From 39-52-133 sp035531075 (GTDB lineage Bacteria > Pseudomonadota > Gammaproteobacteria > Burkholderiales > Gallionellaceae): 64,000 bases of DNA. A program made the translations under genes and the position numbers. A model generated the notes under the pieces. That model was not told the origin of the DNA, made no database searches, and saw only the letters and a list, made by a program, of their open reading frames with translations. This document shows, in pieces, positions 8,047 to 16,400 of this stretch. The stretch covers positions 1 to 64,000 of the forward strand of contig DATKTO010000029.1 of the NCBI GenBank assembly GCA_035531075.1. Direction: 5' to 3'. How positions within the stretch are numbered: the stretch's first letter is position 1; every line of letters starts with the position of its first letter.

Positions 8047-9861
8047 ATGAAACGATGCGTCATAAATTACTTTTTATCCATACTGGCGGTCATTTTGACA
8101 GCCAGTTCATTTACGGTATCGGCTGCCGATAATGTCAAACCTGCTTATGTTCAGCAAAATAAAAGCAGCACCGTCAGCAACAGATTAATCGTCAAGTTCA
8201 AACCCGCCCGCTGGACCAGCATCATGAGCAAGGCACAAATCATCACTGAAATGATGCGTCCCTTTACCGCCGATGCGCTCAACCAGTTGCAGATGACGGC
8301 GGGAGTGGCATTAGCCGAATCGCATGCTATTTCAAATGGTGCGCATATCGTGATTTTGCAGGGCTCTCCCGATAAGCAGGCCGTCAATCAGGCCATCAGC
8401 AATATTCGCGGCTTAAGCGATGTGGAGTACGTTGAAGAAGACCGTATATTGACCACCCAGGCCGTACCCAACGATGCGTCGTACGGCAATCTGTGGGCCA
8501 TGCAGCCTGTTATTCCCGTCGCATCGCCTGTTCCCGGATCAAGCGGCAATTATGGCGCCGATTTCCAATCCGCATGGACCACCAGCAGCGGAACCGGAGT
8601 GGTGGTAGCAGTGGTCGATACCGGTATTACACCGCATGTGGATATTGTTGGTCCGGGCGGTACGATTTCTCCGGCCACGGGTAACCTGGTGTCGCCAGGA
8701 TATGATTTTATTTCCCACTGCAGAATCCGCGGGACAACGGCAACCTCGGGATGTGCGGCTAATTTCTTCGGCAATACCACAGTCGCACCTACCCCCGACG
8801 CGAGCGATACTGGTGACTACATCACCCTTCAGGATATGATAGACAATCCATCCCTTTTCCCCGCACCTTCCCCTCTGAACCCCATAGCCAGTTCCTGGCA
8901 CGGCACCCATGTGTCGGGAACCATTGCGGCTATCGGCAACAACGGCGTTGGTGTCATTGGCGGTGCTTATTCAGCCCGCATACTGCCGGTGCGCGTCCTT
9001 GGCAAAGGTGGTGGCTATACATCGGACATCTCGGAGGGAATTCGATGGGCAGCAAACGTACACCCGATCATCGCCAATCCTTACCCTGCCAAAGTGATTA
9101 ACCTCAGCCTGGGTGGGCTGGGCTCTTGCGGCACGTCGGAACAAGACGCCATCAATGCAGCCGTTGCTAGCGGCGCTGTTATTGTAGTGGCTGCCGGCAA
9201 TAGCAACGATGATGTGGCGAAATACAGTCCTGCAAACTGCAACAATGTCATTACTGTCGCAGCCATAGGCAGAGACGGGCTACGCGCGGCATACAGCAAC
9301 TACAGCTCGCCTTCGAGCAACACCGCAAATCCGGTCAAGGTCACGATCGCAGCCCAGGGAGCAGACATGAGCCTGTCCGGCTTCGACCCCGGTATTTTAT
9401 CTACAAGCAATAGCAGCTTGACCACACCAAACCTTACCACGGGCTCCGCTTATGCCTACCATCAGGGTACAAGCATGGCTACGCCACATGTGTCAGCCGC
9501 CGTTGCATTGATGCTGGCGCGCACACCGTCCCTGACGCCGGCCAGGATCAAAACCATCCTGGCCGCATCAGTGACGGCCTTTCCGACATCCAATACGTGG
9601 GCGCTTTATGACTGCGCCACGCTGAACAACTGCGGCGCAGGGATACTTAATGCCAGGCTGGCAGTACAGGATAGTGCTTTGCCTTATTCAGCGGCGACAG
9701 CCATGGCAGCGACAAAAAACAGCAACGGGAGCAGTGGCGGGGGCGGTTGTTCGATTATGCCTGCAGACGGCAATCCGGATATGTCCCTGCTATTGGCTCT
9801 CTGCGCAATCCTGTCCTATAGCTTCAGACAGCGCTTAATGCCACGCCTTGGCAAGGATTGA
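8047..9861 (+). CDS. S8 (subtilisin-family) serine protease with C-terminal sorting tail
   Basis: A 604-residue secreted protease. In order: a signal peptide (to SAAD, about residue 27), an I9-type propeptide (about 45-140, RLIVKFK...VEYVEEDR), then the catalytic domain with Asp191 (AVVDTGI), His285 (SWHGTHVSGT) and Ser476 (GTSMATPH), all intact. The C-terminus has a Ser/Gly linker, GGGGCS, a hydrophobic helix (MSLLLALCAIL) and a basic end (RQR), which is a three-part sorting signal like GlyGly-CTERM or, closer, the Cys-containing JDVT-CTERM type. Proteases with such tails are usually type II secretion cargo (family knowledge). The next gene, an intramembrane protease, overlaps it by 14 bp. 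ATG 8047 gives the signal peptide; the TTG at 8008 is less likely. Confidence 0.93.
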   Translation: MKRCVINYFLSILAVILTASSFTVSAADNVKPAYVQQNKSSTVSNRLIVKFKPARWTSIMSKAQIITEMMRPFTADALNQLQMTAGVALAESHAISNGAHIVILQGSPDKQAVNQAISNIRGLSDVEYVEEDRILTTQAVPNDASYGNLWAMQPVIPVASPVPGSSGNYGADFQSAWTTSSGTGVVVAVVDTGITPHVDIVGPGGTISPATGNLVSPGYDFISHCRIRGTTATSGCAANFFGNTTVAPTPDASDTGDYITLQDMIDNPSLFPAPSPLNPIASSWHGTHVSGTIAAIGNNGVGVIGGAYSARILPVRVLGKGGGYTSDISEGIRWAANVHPIIANPYPAKVINLSLGGLGSCGTSEQDAINAAVASGAVIVVAAGNSNDDVAKYSPANCNNVITVAAIGRDGLRAAYSNYSSPSSNTANPVKVTIAAQGADMSLSGFDPGILSTSNSSLTTPNLTTGSAYAYHQGTSMATPHVSAAVALMLARTPSLTPARIKTILAASVTAFPTSNTWALYDCATLNNCGAGILNARLAVQDSALPYSAATAMAATKNSNGSSGGGGCSIMPADGNPDMSLLLALCAILSYSFRQRLMPRLGKD

Positions 9862-10291
9862 TTTTCAATTATTGATTGCGCTTGTTGTGCCACTGCTGGT
9901 GTGGCCATGGGTTCCTGCCTGGAATACTGATCCCGCGCAGGGATGGGGGCTGGGCTCGGTTGCGCTGTTCGTATTGACTCCCATTACCGAAGAGATTTTA
10001 TTCAGGGGATTTATGCAGGGCTGGCTGCTGAACCGGGGCTGGTTTAAGAAGCTTGCGGCAGGAGCCAGCAGAGCAAACTGGTGTACCAGCATCGCTTTTG
10101 CATGCGCGCATGCATGGCAACATGCCTTGATACTCGTGCCCGGTTATTTTGCTGTATCGCTGCTATTGGGGCATTTCAGGGAACGCTATCGCGGCATACT
10201 GGTGCCAGTATTGCTGCATGGCTATTACAACCTTGGGTTGTTGCTCTTCACTGCTTGCTCCCATTTCGTAATCGGAAGTGACATCTCGTAG
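9848..10291 (+). CDS. Short CPBP-family intramembrane glutamic protease (MrtJ-like)
   Basis: A 147-residue membrane protein with the Abi/CPBP motifs: EExxxR (Glu48, Glu49, Arg53 in TEEILFRG), FxxxH (Phe84, His88) and HxxxN (His124, Asn128). The family cleaves within membranes, as in CAAX processing. Short members next to a protein with a GGGC/hydrophobic/Arg tail are the proposed processing enzymes (MrtJ) of the JDVT-CTERM sorting system, from memory of that literature. The frame opens just after a stop at 9836, and TTG 9848 is the only start before the first motif. This forces a 14-bp overlap with the protease and suggests translational coupling. A REP-like repeat begins just before its stop. 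Confidence 0.8.
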   Translation: MARIDFQLLIALVVPLLVWPWVPAWNTDPAQGWGLGSVALFVLTPITEEILFRGFMQGWLLNRGWFKKLAAGASRANWCTSIAFACAHAWQHALILVPGYFAVSLLLGHFRERYRGILVPVLLHGYYNLGLLLFTACSHFVIGSDIS

Positions 10292-10331
10292 GGTGCGTCC
10301 CACGCACCATGGTGCGCACGGCGCACCCTAC
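10288..10331 (+). repeat. 44-bp REP-like palindrome, copy B
   Basis: The 44-bp element in forward orientation, with a GTAGGGTGCG start, CACCATGGTG core and CGCACCCTAC end. Its first bases include the stop codon of the intramembrane protease gene. It lies between two convergent genes (this one and ispB), where the hairpin could also act as a bidirectional terminator. Confidence 0.9.
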
Positions 10332-10341
10332 AAAATTTCAA

Positions 10342-11310
10342 TCAGAATTTGCGCGATGCGGCAAATTCGGCCAATTCCATCAACGATTTTCTGTACTGCG
10401 ACTCCGGCAACATCGCCAGTGCCGCACAGGCAGCCTCTGCCTCGCGTTGTGCTTGCTGACGTGTGTATTCCAGCGCGCCAGTTTGTTGCACCACCTGCAA
10501 CACTTCATCGAACAGTGTGAGGTCACCTTGTTCGATGGCTGTGCGCACCAGGGTTGCCTGCGCAGGAGTGCCGTGTTGCATGGCATAGATCAGGGGCAAG
10601 GTAGGCTTGCCTTCGGCCAGATCATCGCCCAGGTTCTTGCCTATCTCCTGCGCGTTGCCTGAATAGTCCAGCACGTCGTCCACCAGTTGGAAGGCGGTGC
10701 CCAAATGTACGCCGTATTGCGCCACAGCCTGTTCGCTCGCCTGATCCGCTTTGCAGAGTATGGCGCCCAGGCGCATCGCGGCCTCGAATAATTTGGCAGT
10801 CTTGCAGTAGATCACGCGCAGGTAGTTGTCTGCATCAACGCTCGCATCATGGCAGTTGAGCAATTGCAGCACTTCGCCCTCTGCGATGATATTGGTTGCG
10901 TCCGCCAGTGTTTGCATCACGCGCATATCGCCCACTTCCACCATCATCTGGAAGGCGCGCGAATATAAAAAATCACCCACCAATACGCTTGCAGAATTGC
11001 CAAATAACGCACTGGCAGTCGCTTGTCCACGGCGCAGATCGGAATCATCCACCACGTCGTCATGCAGCAGGGTTGCCGTGTGGATGAATTCGACGACGGC
11101 AGCCAAATCATGATGATGATTTCCGCCATAGCCGAAGGCCTTGGCCGACAACACGACCAGCATCGGGCGCAAACGTTTGCCGCCGCTATTGACGATGTAC
11201 TCGCCCACCTGGCTTACCAATGCGACATCGGAATGCAAACGGGTACGTATGACCTGATCTACGGCATTCATGTCCGCCGCGAGCAATTGTTTGAGATTTT
11301 CTTGTGACAC
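10342..11310 (-). CDS. ispB: Octaprenyl (polyprenyl) diphosphate synthase
   Basis: Makes the long isoprenoid side chain of ubiquinone or menaquinone by adding isopentenyl diphosphate units to farnesyl diphosphate. The 322-residue product shows GGKRLRP, the first Asp-rich motif LLHDDVVDDSD, the K-T pair near CKTAKLFEA and the second motif LVDDVLDYSG. The N-terminus aligns with E. coli IspB (ADMNAVDQVIRTRLHSDV). No ATG is available; GTG 11310 is preferred because AAGG lies about 10 bases upstream, while GTG 11319 is too close to it. It is not beside rplU/rpmA as in many relatives. Confidence 0.95.
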   Translation of the reverse strand: MSQENLKQLLAADMNAVDQVIRTRLHSDVALVSQVGEYIVNSGGKRLRPMLVVLSAKAFGYGGNHHHDLAAVVEFIHTATLLHDDVVDDSDLRRGQATASALFGNSASVLVGDFLYSRAFQMMVEVGDMRVMQTLADATNIIAEGEVLQLLNCHDASVDADNYLRVIYCKTAKLFEAAMRLGAILCKADQASEQAVAQYGVHLGTAFQLVDDVLDYSGNAQEIGKNLGDDLAEGKPTLPLIYAMQHGTPAQATLVRTAIEQGDLTLFDEVLQVVQQTGALEYTRQQAQREAEAACAALAMLPESQYRKSLMELAEFAASRKF

Positions 11311-11413
11311 TACCAACACACCTTGAAGATTGATTAGTTGTTGCCTGACAGATCAGATGTCCCGCAAAGCTGGCACGCTCTTTACGTGGCGCGCATTGTC
11401 GCATAAAAAAGCG

Positions 11414-12685
11414 TCATCGGGGCTTGGGCTCATGCTCTCGACGCCACAAATAGATGCCGATCAGCACGCCTAACACAGACATTCCCAATACATAATGCGC
11501 CGGCGCCATTTTGTTTGACACCAACATCCTGGTGACAAACAACGGCGTCAAGCCGCCGAATATCGCGTATGCCACATTGTATGAAAAAGACAAACCTGAA
11601 AATCGCACGACGGTAGGGAAAGCTTTGACTGCAGTACTTGGAACCACACCAATCACACCCACAAAGAAACCGCAGAAAGCATATAGCGCATTGATGTGTT
11701 CCGTTGAAGTCGACACCTCCTGATATAAAACCATGGAACTGACACCCAACATAATGCATCCCGCCACCAGTACACGCCCCGGGCCGAAGCGGTCAGCCAG
11801 CGCACCAAATACAATGCACCCCACACTCAAAGCCAGAATCGCAATGCTGTTGGCCAGCAGGGTGACATCCGCGGGAATGGCATAAAGTTTTTGCAGCAGG
11901 GCCGGTGTCATCAGTATCATCACCACGATCGCGGCAGACAACAGCCAGGTCATCAACATGGTCAGAATCACCGATGAGCGGTGATCGCGCAGCACTTTCT
12001 TTAACGGCATCTCCCTGGATAATGCCTGCCTCGCCTGCATCTCCTTGAATAGGGGGGTTTCCTGCAACCACTGGCGCAGCCAGACCGATACAAAACCAAA
12101 AATTCCGCCTATGATGAACGGCACGCGCCATCCTTCAGCCAGCACTTCTGCCGGGGTATAGATTTTGTTAATGGACATCGCGACCAGCGAACCCAGCAGA
12201 ATGCCGCCTGTCAGACCGGCTGTCAGCACGCCGCAGGCAAAGCCGATATGGCGCGGTGGTACATGTTCAGACACGAATACCCAGGCACCCGGTACTTCAC
12301 CGCCTATCGCCGCTCCCTGCATCACTCTGAACGCCAGTAACAATAACGGTGCCCAGATGCCAATCACGGCATAGACAGGCAACAGACCGATTGCCAGCGT
12401 CGGTACGGTCATGAGAATAATACTCAACATGAACATGCGTTTGCGCCCCAGCAAATCGCCAAAATGCGCCATGATTATTCCGCCCAGCGGGCGCGCCAGA
12501 TAGCCGGCCGCGAAAATCCCGAAGACCTGAATCTGCAGCAGCCAATCGGGCATATCGGACGGGAAGAACAGCTTCCCTATTACTACCGCGAAAAACACAT
12601 AAATAATGAAATCGTAGAATTCGAGAGCGCCCCCGAGCGCCGCCAACGCTAAAGTCCGATAATCCTGGCCGCTTAATTTCTGCAT
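11414..12685 (-). CDS. MFS transporter, metabolite:H+ symporter (ProP/ShiA/KgtP type)
   Basis: A 423-residue inner-membrane transporter with twelve predicted helices. The family signature is clear: LGGALEFYDFIIYVFFA in helix 1, RPLGGIIMAHFGDLLGRKRMF in loop 2-3 and RVMQGAAIGGEVPGAWVFVSEHVP. These are typical of the metabolite:H+ symporter family, which imports proline/betaine, shikimate, 2-oxoglutarate or citrate. The substrate cannot be read from the sequence. ATG 12685 has AGGAG 8 bases upstream and is chosen over upstream in-frame starts. It is divergent from rpmE and reads alone. Confidence 0.9.
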   Translation of the reverse strand: MQKLSGQDYRTLALAALGGALEFYDFIIYVFFAVVIGKLFFPSDMPDWLLQIQVFGIFAAGYLARPLGGIIMAHFGDLLGRKRMFMLSIILMTVPTLAIGLLPVYAVIGIWAPLLLLAFRVMQGAAIGGEVPGAWVFVSEHVPPRHIGFACGVLTAGLTGGILLGSLVAMSINKIYTPAEVLAEGWRVPFIIGGIFGFVSVWLRQWLQETPLFKEMQARQALSREMPLKKVLRDHRSSVILTMLMTWLLSAAIVVMILMTPALLQKLYAIPADVTLLANSIAILALSVGCIVFGALADRFGPGRVLVAGCIMLGVSSMVLYQEVSTSTEHINALYAFCGFFVGVIGVVPSTAVKAFPTVVRFSGLSFSYNVAYAIFGGLTPLFVTRMLVSNKMAPAHYVLGMSVLGVLIGIYLWRREHEPKPR

Positions 12686-12856
12686 CTTGATTGCTCCTGT
12701 ATGTACCCGGACCATGATTCTACACTTTGGACCCCGATGCGCATCGCAAACCGGCAACTCGAGGAACTTGCGGAAAATCCGCCATTCATGGATAATTCGC
12801 CCCCTTATGCGTGCGTACTATTTGCCGCACCAATTACTGATGCTAGGAAAACCAAG

Positions 12857-13078
12857 ATGAAAACAGACGCTCACCCACAATATAATGAAATTGCCGTGAC
12901 CTGCAGCTGCGGCAATGCTTTCAAGACCAAATCCACAATTGGCAAACCAACCCTGCACGTTGAAGTTTGTTCTGAATGCCACCCGTTCTATACCGGAACC
13001 CAGAAGATCGTGGATACCGCGGGTCGCATTGAGAAGTTCAACCAGAAATACAACAAAGCAGGCGCAAAAGCTGCCTAA
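12857..13078 (+). CDS. rpmE: 50S ribosomal protein L31 (zinc-binding form)
   Basis: A 73-residue large-subunit protein. MKTDAHPQYNEI is the usual L31 start. Four Cys (16, 18, 38, 41) bind zinc, which makes this the C+ paralogue rather than the zinc-independent one. ATG 12857 is preferred over the long upstream frame because it matches the family N-terminus and has AGGAAA upstream. A strong terminator follows, so the gene is probably monocistronic. Confidence 0.97.
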   Translation: MKTDAHPQYNEIAVTCSCGNAFKTKSTIGKPTLHVEVCSECHPFYTGTQKIVDTAGRIEKFNQKYNKAGAKAA

Positions 13079-13104
13079 GCTCTGGTATCGCTGTGCATAC
13101 TGAA

Positions 13105-13131
13105 AAAAAGGCAGCCACAGCTGCCTTTTTT
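13105..13131 (+). terminator. Rho-independent terminator after rpmE
   Basis: An 11-bp perfect stem (AAAAAGGCAGC/GCTGCCTTTTT) with a four-base loop at 13116-13119, ending in a run of T. It lies 26 bp after the rpmE stop. Confidence 0.9.
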
Positions 13132-13269
13132 ATTGCCTATGTTTTACCAAGGTTTTGCTCCATAATTCGACCATGAGTTCTACCCCTTTTACCCTGCTGC
13201 ACTGTTGCCTGCGCGCTGTTTCGGCAGCCAATTTCATCAAGCTGCTAAAACCAGCATAGCCTTCCCAAT

Positions 13270-14952
13270 ATGCACGCTTACTCCTACTTCAAAGAGACTG
13301 CCATCACCGCCCCCAAGGCATGGCTTTTGGCATTGCTGTGTTTTACCTGGCTTGCCACCGGGCTGATCGGACATGATCCGTGGAAACCTGACGAGGCTTA
13401 TAGTTTCGGGCTTGTTTATCATATTCTGCAAAGCGGCGACTGGCTTGTGCCCACGCTGGCGGGCGAGCCATTTTTGGACAAGCCGCCTTTTTTTTACATT
13501 ACCGCCGCGGCCTTCGCCAAGCTTTTTTCGCCGCTGCTGCCACTGCATGACGGGGCGCGTCTGGCCAGCGGCTTTTATGTTGCGCTTACGCTGATCTTTG
13601 TTGGATTTTCCGGGCGCGAATTATTTGGCAAGGATCGCGGTTGGGCAGCAGCCATCATTCTGATCGGCTGCCTCGGCATGCTGGTGAACGCGCATTTACT
13701 GAGCACCGATCTCGGCCTGCTTGCCGGCTTCGCCATGATGCTCTATGGCTATGCGCTGAGCCCGCGCCGGCCTGTGCTCGCCGGCTTGCTGCTCGGCACC
13801 GGCCTTGGGCTCGGCTTTATGACCAAGGGCTTTATCGCACCTGTGTTGTTTTTGGCTATCAGCACACCACTTTTTGTATTCGGCAACTGGCGCACACGCA
13901 GTTATTTCTCCACGCTCGCCATCGCAGTGCTCTCTGCCTTGCCCTGGCTAGTCATCTGGCCTGCGCTGCTGTTTCAACACTCGCCGGAATTATTCATGCA
14001 GTGGGCATGGCAGAATAATATTAATAACTGGCTGCAGTTTGCCAAAGCTGCGAATACTTCTTCATTTGTCTACTATTTCAAAATACTGCCATGGTTTGCG
14101 TGGCCCGCTTTGCCGCTCGCAGCCTGGGGAATATGGGATGCACGCAAGAAAATATGGCAACAGCGCGACGGTCAACTGCTGCTGGTAAGCTTTCTGGCCA
14201 TACTGGTCTCACTGAGCCTCCTTCCTTACAGCGAAGAAGTATTTGCCTTGCCTATGCTGTTGCCCATCGTGTTGCTGGCCACCATGGCGCTGCCGAAAGT
14301 ACGCCGCGGCGCGGCCAACGCACTGGACCGCTTTGGCATTATCACCTTCGGCTTTATCGCCCTATTACTGTGGTGGAGCTGGGCAAGCCTGATAACAGGT
14401 CAAAGCACCAAGGTTTCACGCTGGTTAAAAGAATACCAGTCTGAATTTGTCACCTCGTTCGACCTGGTTCCATTCCTGATTGCACTCGCAGTCACTGTAC
14501 TTTGGCTGCTGCTGGTGTGGCGCGTGGGACGCTCCATACGCCGCTCGGTCGTCAACTGGGCTGCAGGCGTCACCCTGCTGTGGGTACTCGCCATGACCCT
14601 GTGGCTACCGTGGCTGGACTTCAACAAAAGCTATCGCACCATGGTCACCTCGCTGACGGAGGTTATACCGGAAAAACACGGCTGCGTTGCCAGCCGCTAT
14701 CTGGGCGACGCTCAAAAAGCCATGCTGCACTATTTTGGCAACATACTGACCATACCGAGAGGCGAGCTGAATTGCGACCTGCTGTTGACCCAGGGTAATT
14801 TATCCAGATCCGACCAAAAGCAGGGCGACTGGAAAATAGTCTGGACGGGCGGCAGGAAAGGACAGAAAGGCGACCGATATTATCTCTATCAGCGGGAGCG
14901 GGCCTCAGCCAAAACAGAGCCAATGGCCACGCTAACCAGGAACAAATTCTGA
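13270..14952 (+). CDS. GT39/ArnT-like membrane glycosyltransferase
   Basis: A 560-residue polytopic protein of the PMT/ArnT (GT-C) class, which moves a sugar from a polyprenyl-phosphate donor onto lipid A or a protein. The N-terminus has the class signature GHDPWKPDEAYSFG, with the acidic pair Asp41-Glu42 in the first periplasmic loop, followed by EPFLDKPPFFYITAA. About ten to twelve hydrophobic segments follow, then a hydrophilic C-terminal domain (about 430-560). No aminoarabinose (arn) genes are nearby, so the sugar and acceptor are unknown. The start is ATG 13270; no strong Shine-Dalgarno is visible. Confidence 0.88.
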   Translation: MHAYSYFKETAITAPKAWLLALLCFTWLATGLIGHDPWKPDEAYSFGLVYHILQSGDWLVPTLAGEPFLDKPPFFYITAAAFAKLFSPLLPLHDGARLASGFYVALTLIFVGFSGRELFGKDRGWAAAIILIGCLGMLVNAHLLSTDLGLLAGFAMMLYGYALSPRRPVLAGLLLGTGLGLGFMTKGFIAPVLFLAISTPLFVFGNWRTRSYFSTLAIAVLSALPWLVIWPALLFQHSPELFMQWAWQNNINNWLQFAKAANTSSFVYYFKILPWFAWPALPLAAWGIWDARKKIWQQRDGQLLLVSFLAILVSLSLLPYSEEVFALPMLLPIVLLATMALPKVRRGAANALDRFGIITFGFIALLLWWSWASLITGQSTKVSRWLKEYQSEFVTSFDLVPFLIALAVTVLWLLLVWRVGRSIRRSVVNWAAGVTLLWVLAMTLWLPWLDFNKSYRTMVTSLTEVIPEKHGCVASRYLGDAQKAMLHYFGNILTIPRGELNCDLLLTQGNLSRSDQKQGDWKIVWTGGRKGQKGDRYYLYQRERASAKTEPMATLTRNKF

Positions 14953-15039
14953 ACCGTAGGATACTGAACCCGTATATATCGAGCTATTGCCGGGAGCGAC
15001 AACAGCGCGATACCCGTGGAAAACAAGAAAACACCAGAC

Positions 15040-15074
15040 TGCAAGCAGCTTGACGGTGCGAAAAGCTGCTTGCA
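15040..15074. terminator. 12-bp perfect inverted repeat between convergent genes
   Basis: TGCAAGCAGCTT (15040-15051) pairs perfectly with AAGCTGCTTGCA (15063-15074) across an 11-base loop. It lies 24 bp past the aroC stop on the minus strand, where a T-rich stretch follows, so it may end aroC transcription. There is no T-run on the plus side for the glycosyltransferase gene. Confidence 0.5.
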
Positions 15075-15097
15075 GGTATTCGCGGCGAATCGGGCGC

Positions 15098-16198
15098 CTA
15101 CGCTACTCTTCCGGGGATTTTCGGTGTAGCACACACCACATCTGCATTCTGCGCGCGATGGCGCAGCGCGTGCTCGATCAGCACCAGAGCCAGCATGGCT
15201 TCGGCGATCGGCGTGGCGCGTATGCCAACACAGGGATCATGGCGTCCGTGCGTTTCCACCATCGTCGGCTCACCTTGCTTGTTGATTGAGCGGCGCGGAA
15301 TGCGGATGCTGGAAGTAGGCTTGATCGCGACGTGCGCAATGATATCCTGCCCGGTTGAAATCCCCCCTAACACACCGCCCGCATGATTGGACAAGAAGCC
15401 CTGCGGCGTCAGCTCATCGCCATGCTCACTGCCGCGCTGGGTGACACAGCGAAAGCCCGCGCCGATCTCCACGCCCTTGGCGGCATTGATGCCCATCATC
15501 GCAAAGGCGATATCCGCGTCCAGCCTGTCATACACCGGCTCACCCCAGCCCACCGGGACGTTTTCGGCCACCACCGTGAGCTTGGCACCGATGGAATCGC
15601 CCGACTTGCGCAAGGCATCCATGTACTCCTCCAGCTGCGCCACATAGCTGTTATCGGCGACGAAAAACGGATTTTCGTTTACCACATCCCAACTCCTGAA
15701 TGGAATCTCAATTTCGCCCAGTTGTGCCATGTAGCCGCGTATCACCACGCCGTAACGCTCATACAACCACTTCTTCGCGATGGCACCGGCGGCCACACGC
15801 ACTGCGGTTTCGCGCGCCGAGGAACGGCCGCCACCGCGCGGATCACGCACGCCGTATTTTTGCCAGTAGGTGTAATCGGCATGGCCGGGACGGAAACTCT
15901 CGGAGATATTGCTGTAATCTTTGCTGCGCTGGTCTTCATTGCGTATCAAAAGCGCAATGGGTGTGCCGGTGGTCTTGCCTTCATACACGCCGGAGAGAAT
16001 TTCCACGGTGTCCGATTCGCGCCGCTGCGTGACATGGCGCGAGGTGCCTGGTTTGCGCCGGTCCAGTTCATGCTGGATGTATTCGGCTGAAATTTCCATG
16101 CCCGGCGGACAGCCATCGACCACACAGCCTATGGCCGGGCCGTGCGACTCACCGAACGAAGTGACACTGAACAAAGTACCGAAGATATTTCCCGACAT
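15098..16198 (-). CDS. aroC: Chorismate synthase
   Basis: Converts 5-enolpyruvylshikimate-3-phosphate to chorismate with reduced FMN, the last step of the shikimate pathway. At 366 residues it is normal in length. Signatures are SFGESHGPAIG at residues 14-24, RRESDTVEILSG, the GGGRSSARETA block and GGISTGQDI near the C-terminal third. The product begins MSGNIFGTLF, a typical start, so ATG 16198 is kept. About 200 bp without a recognisable gene or site separate it from the large kinase downstream on the same strand. Confidence 0.97.
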   Translation of the reverse strand: MSGNIFGTLFSVTSFGESHGPAIGCVVDGCPPGMEISAEYIQHELDRRKPGTSRHVTQRRESDTVEILSGVYEGKTTGTPIALLIRNEDQRSKDYSNISESFRPGHADYTYWQKYGVRDPRGGGRSSARETAVRVAAGAIAKKWLYERYGVVIRGYMAQLGEIEIPFRSWDVVNENPFFVADNSYVAQLEEYMDALRKSGDSIGAKLTVVAENVPVGWGEPVYDRLDADIAFAMMGINAAKGVEIGAGFRCVTQRGSEHGDELTPQGFLSNHAGGVLGGISTGQDIIAHVAIKPTSSIRIPRRSINKQGEPTMVETHGRHDPCVGIRATPIAEAMLALVLIEHALRHRAQNADVVCATPKIPGRVA

Positions 16199-16400
16199 GG
16201 CAGAACCCGCATAATTGACTATACGATTTTATCATACCGCCATTCCACACAGCCATGCCATAGCCGGACATCGATCCGCTCAGCGGTCGCCATATTGGAC
16301 GCAGGCTGATTATTGCCGCCTTGCCGCGACAAATAATGGACGATGCAAAGGCAAGCGGGATGCGCGGTGACTGGCGCTTTAATGAAGTGAGCGTCCTCCA

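Noticed and set aside
15383..16090. 235-residue plus-strand frame within aroC
   Set aside because: Antisense to aroC, which has all its family motifs.
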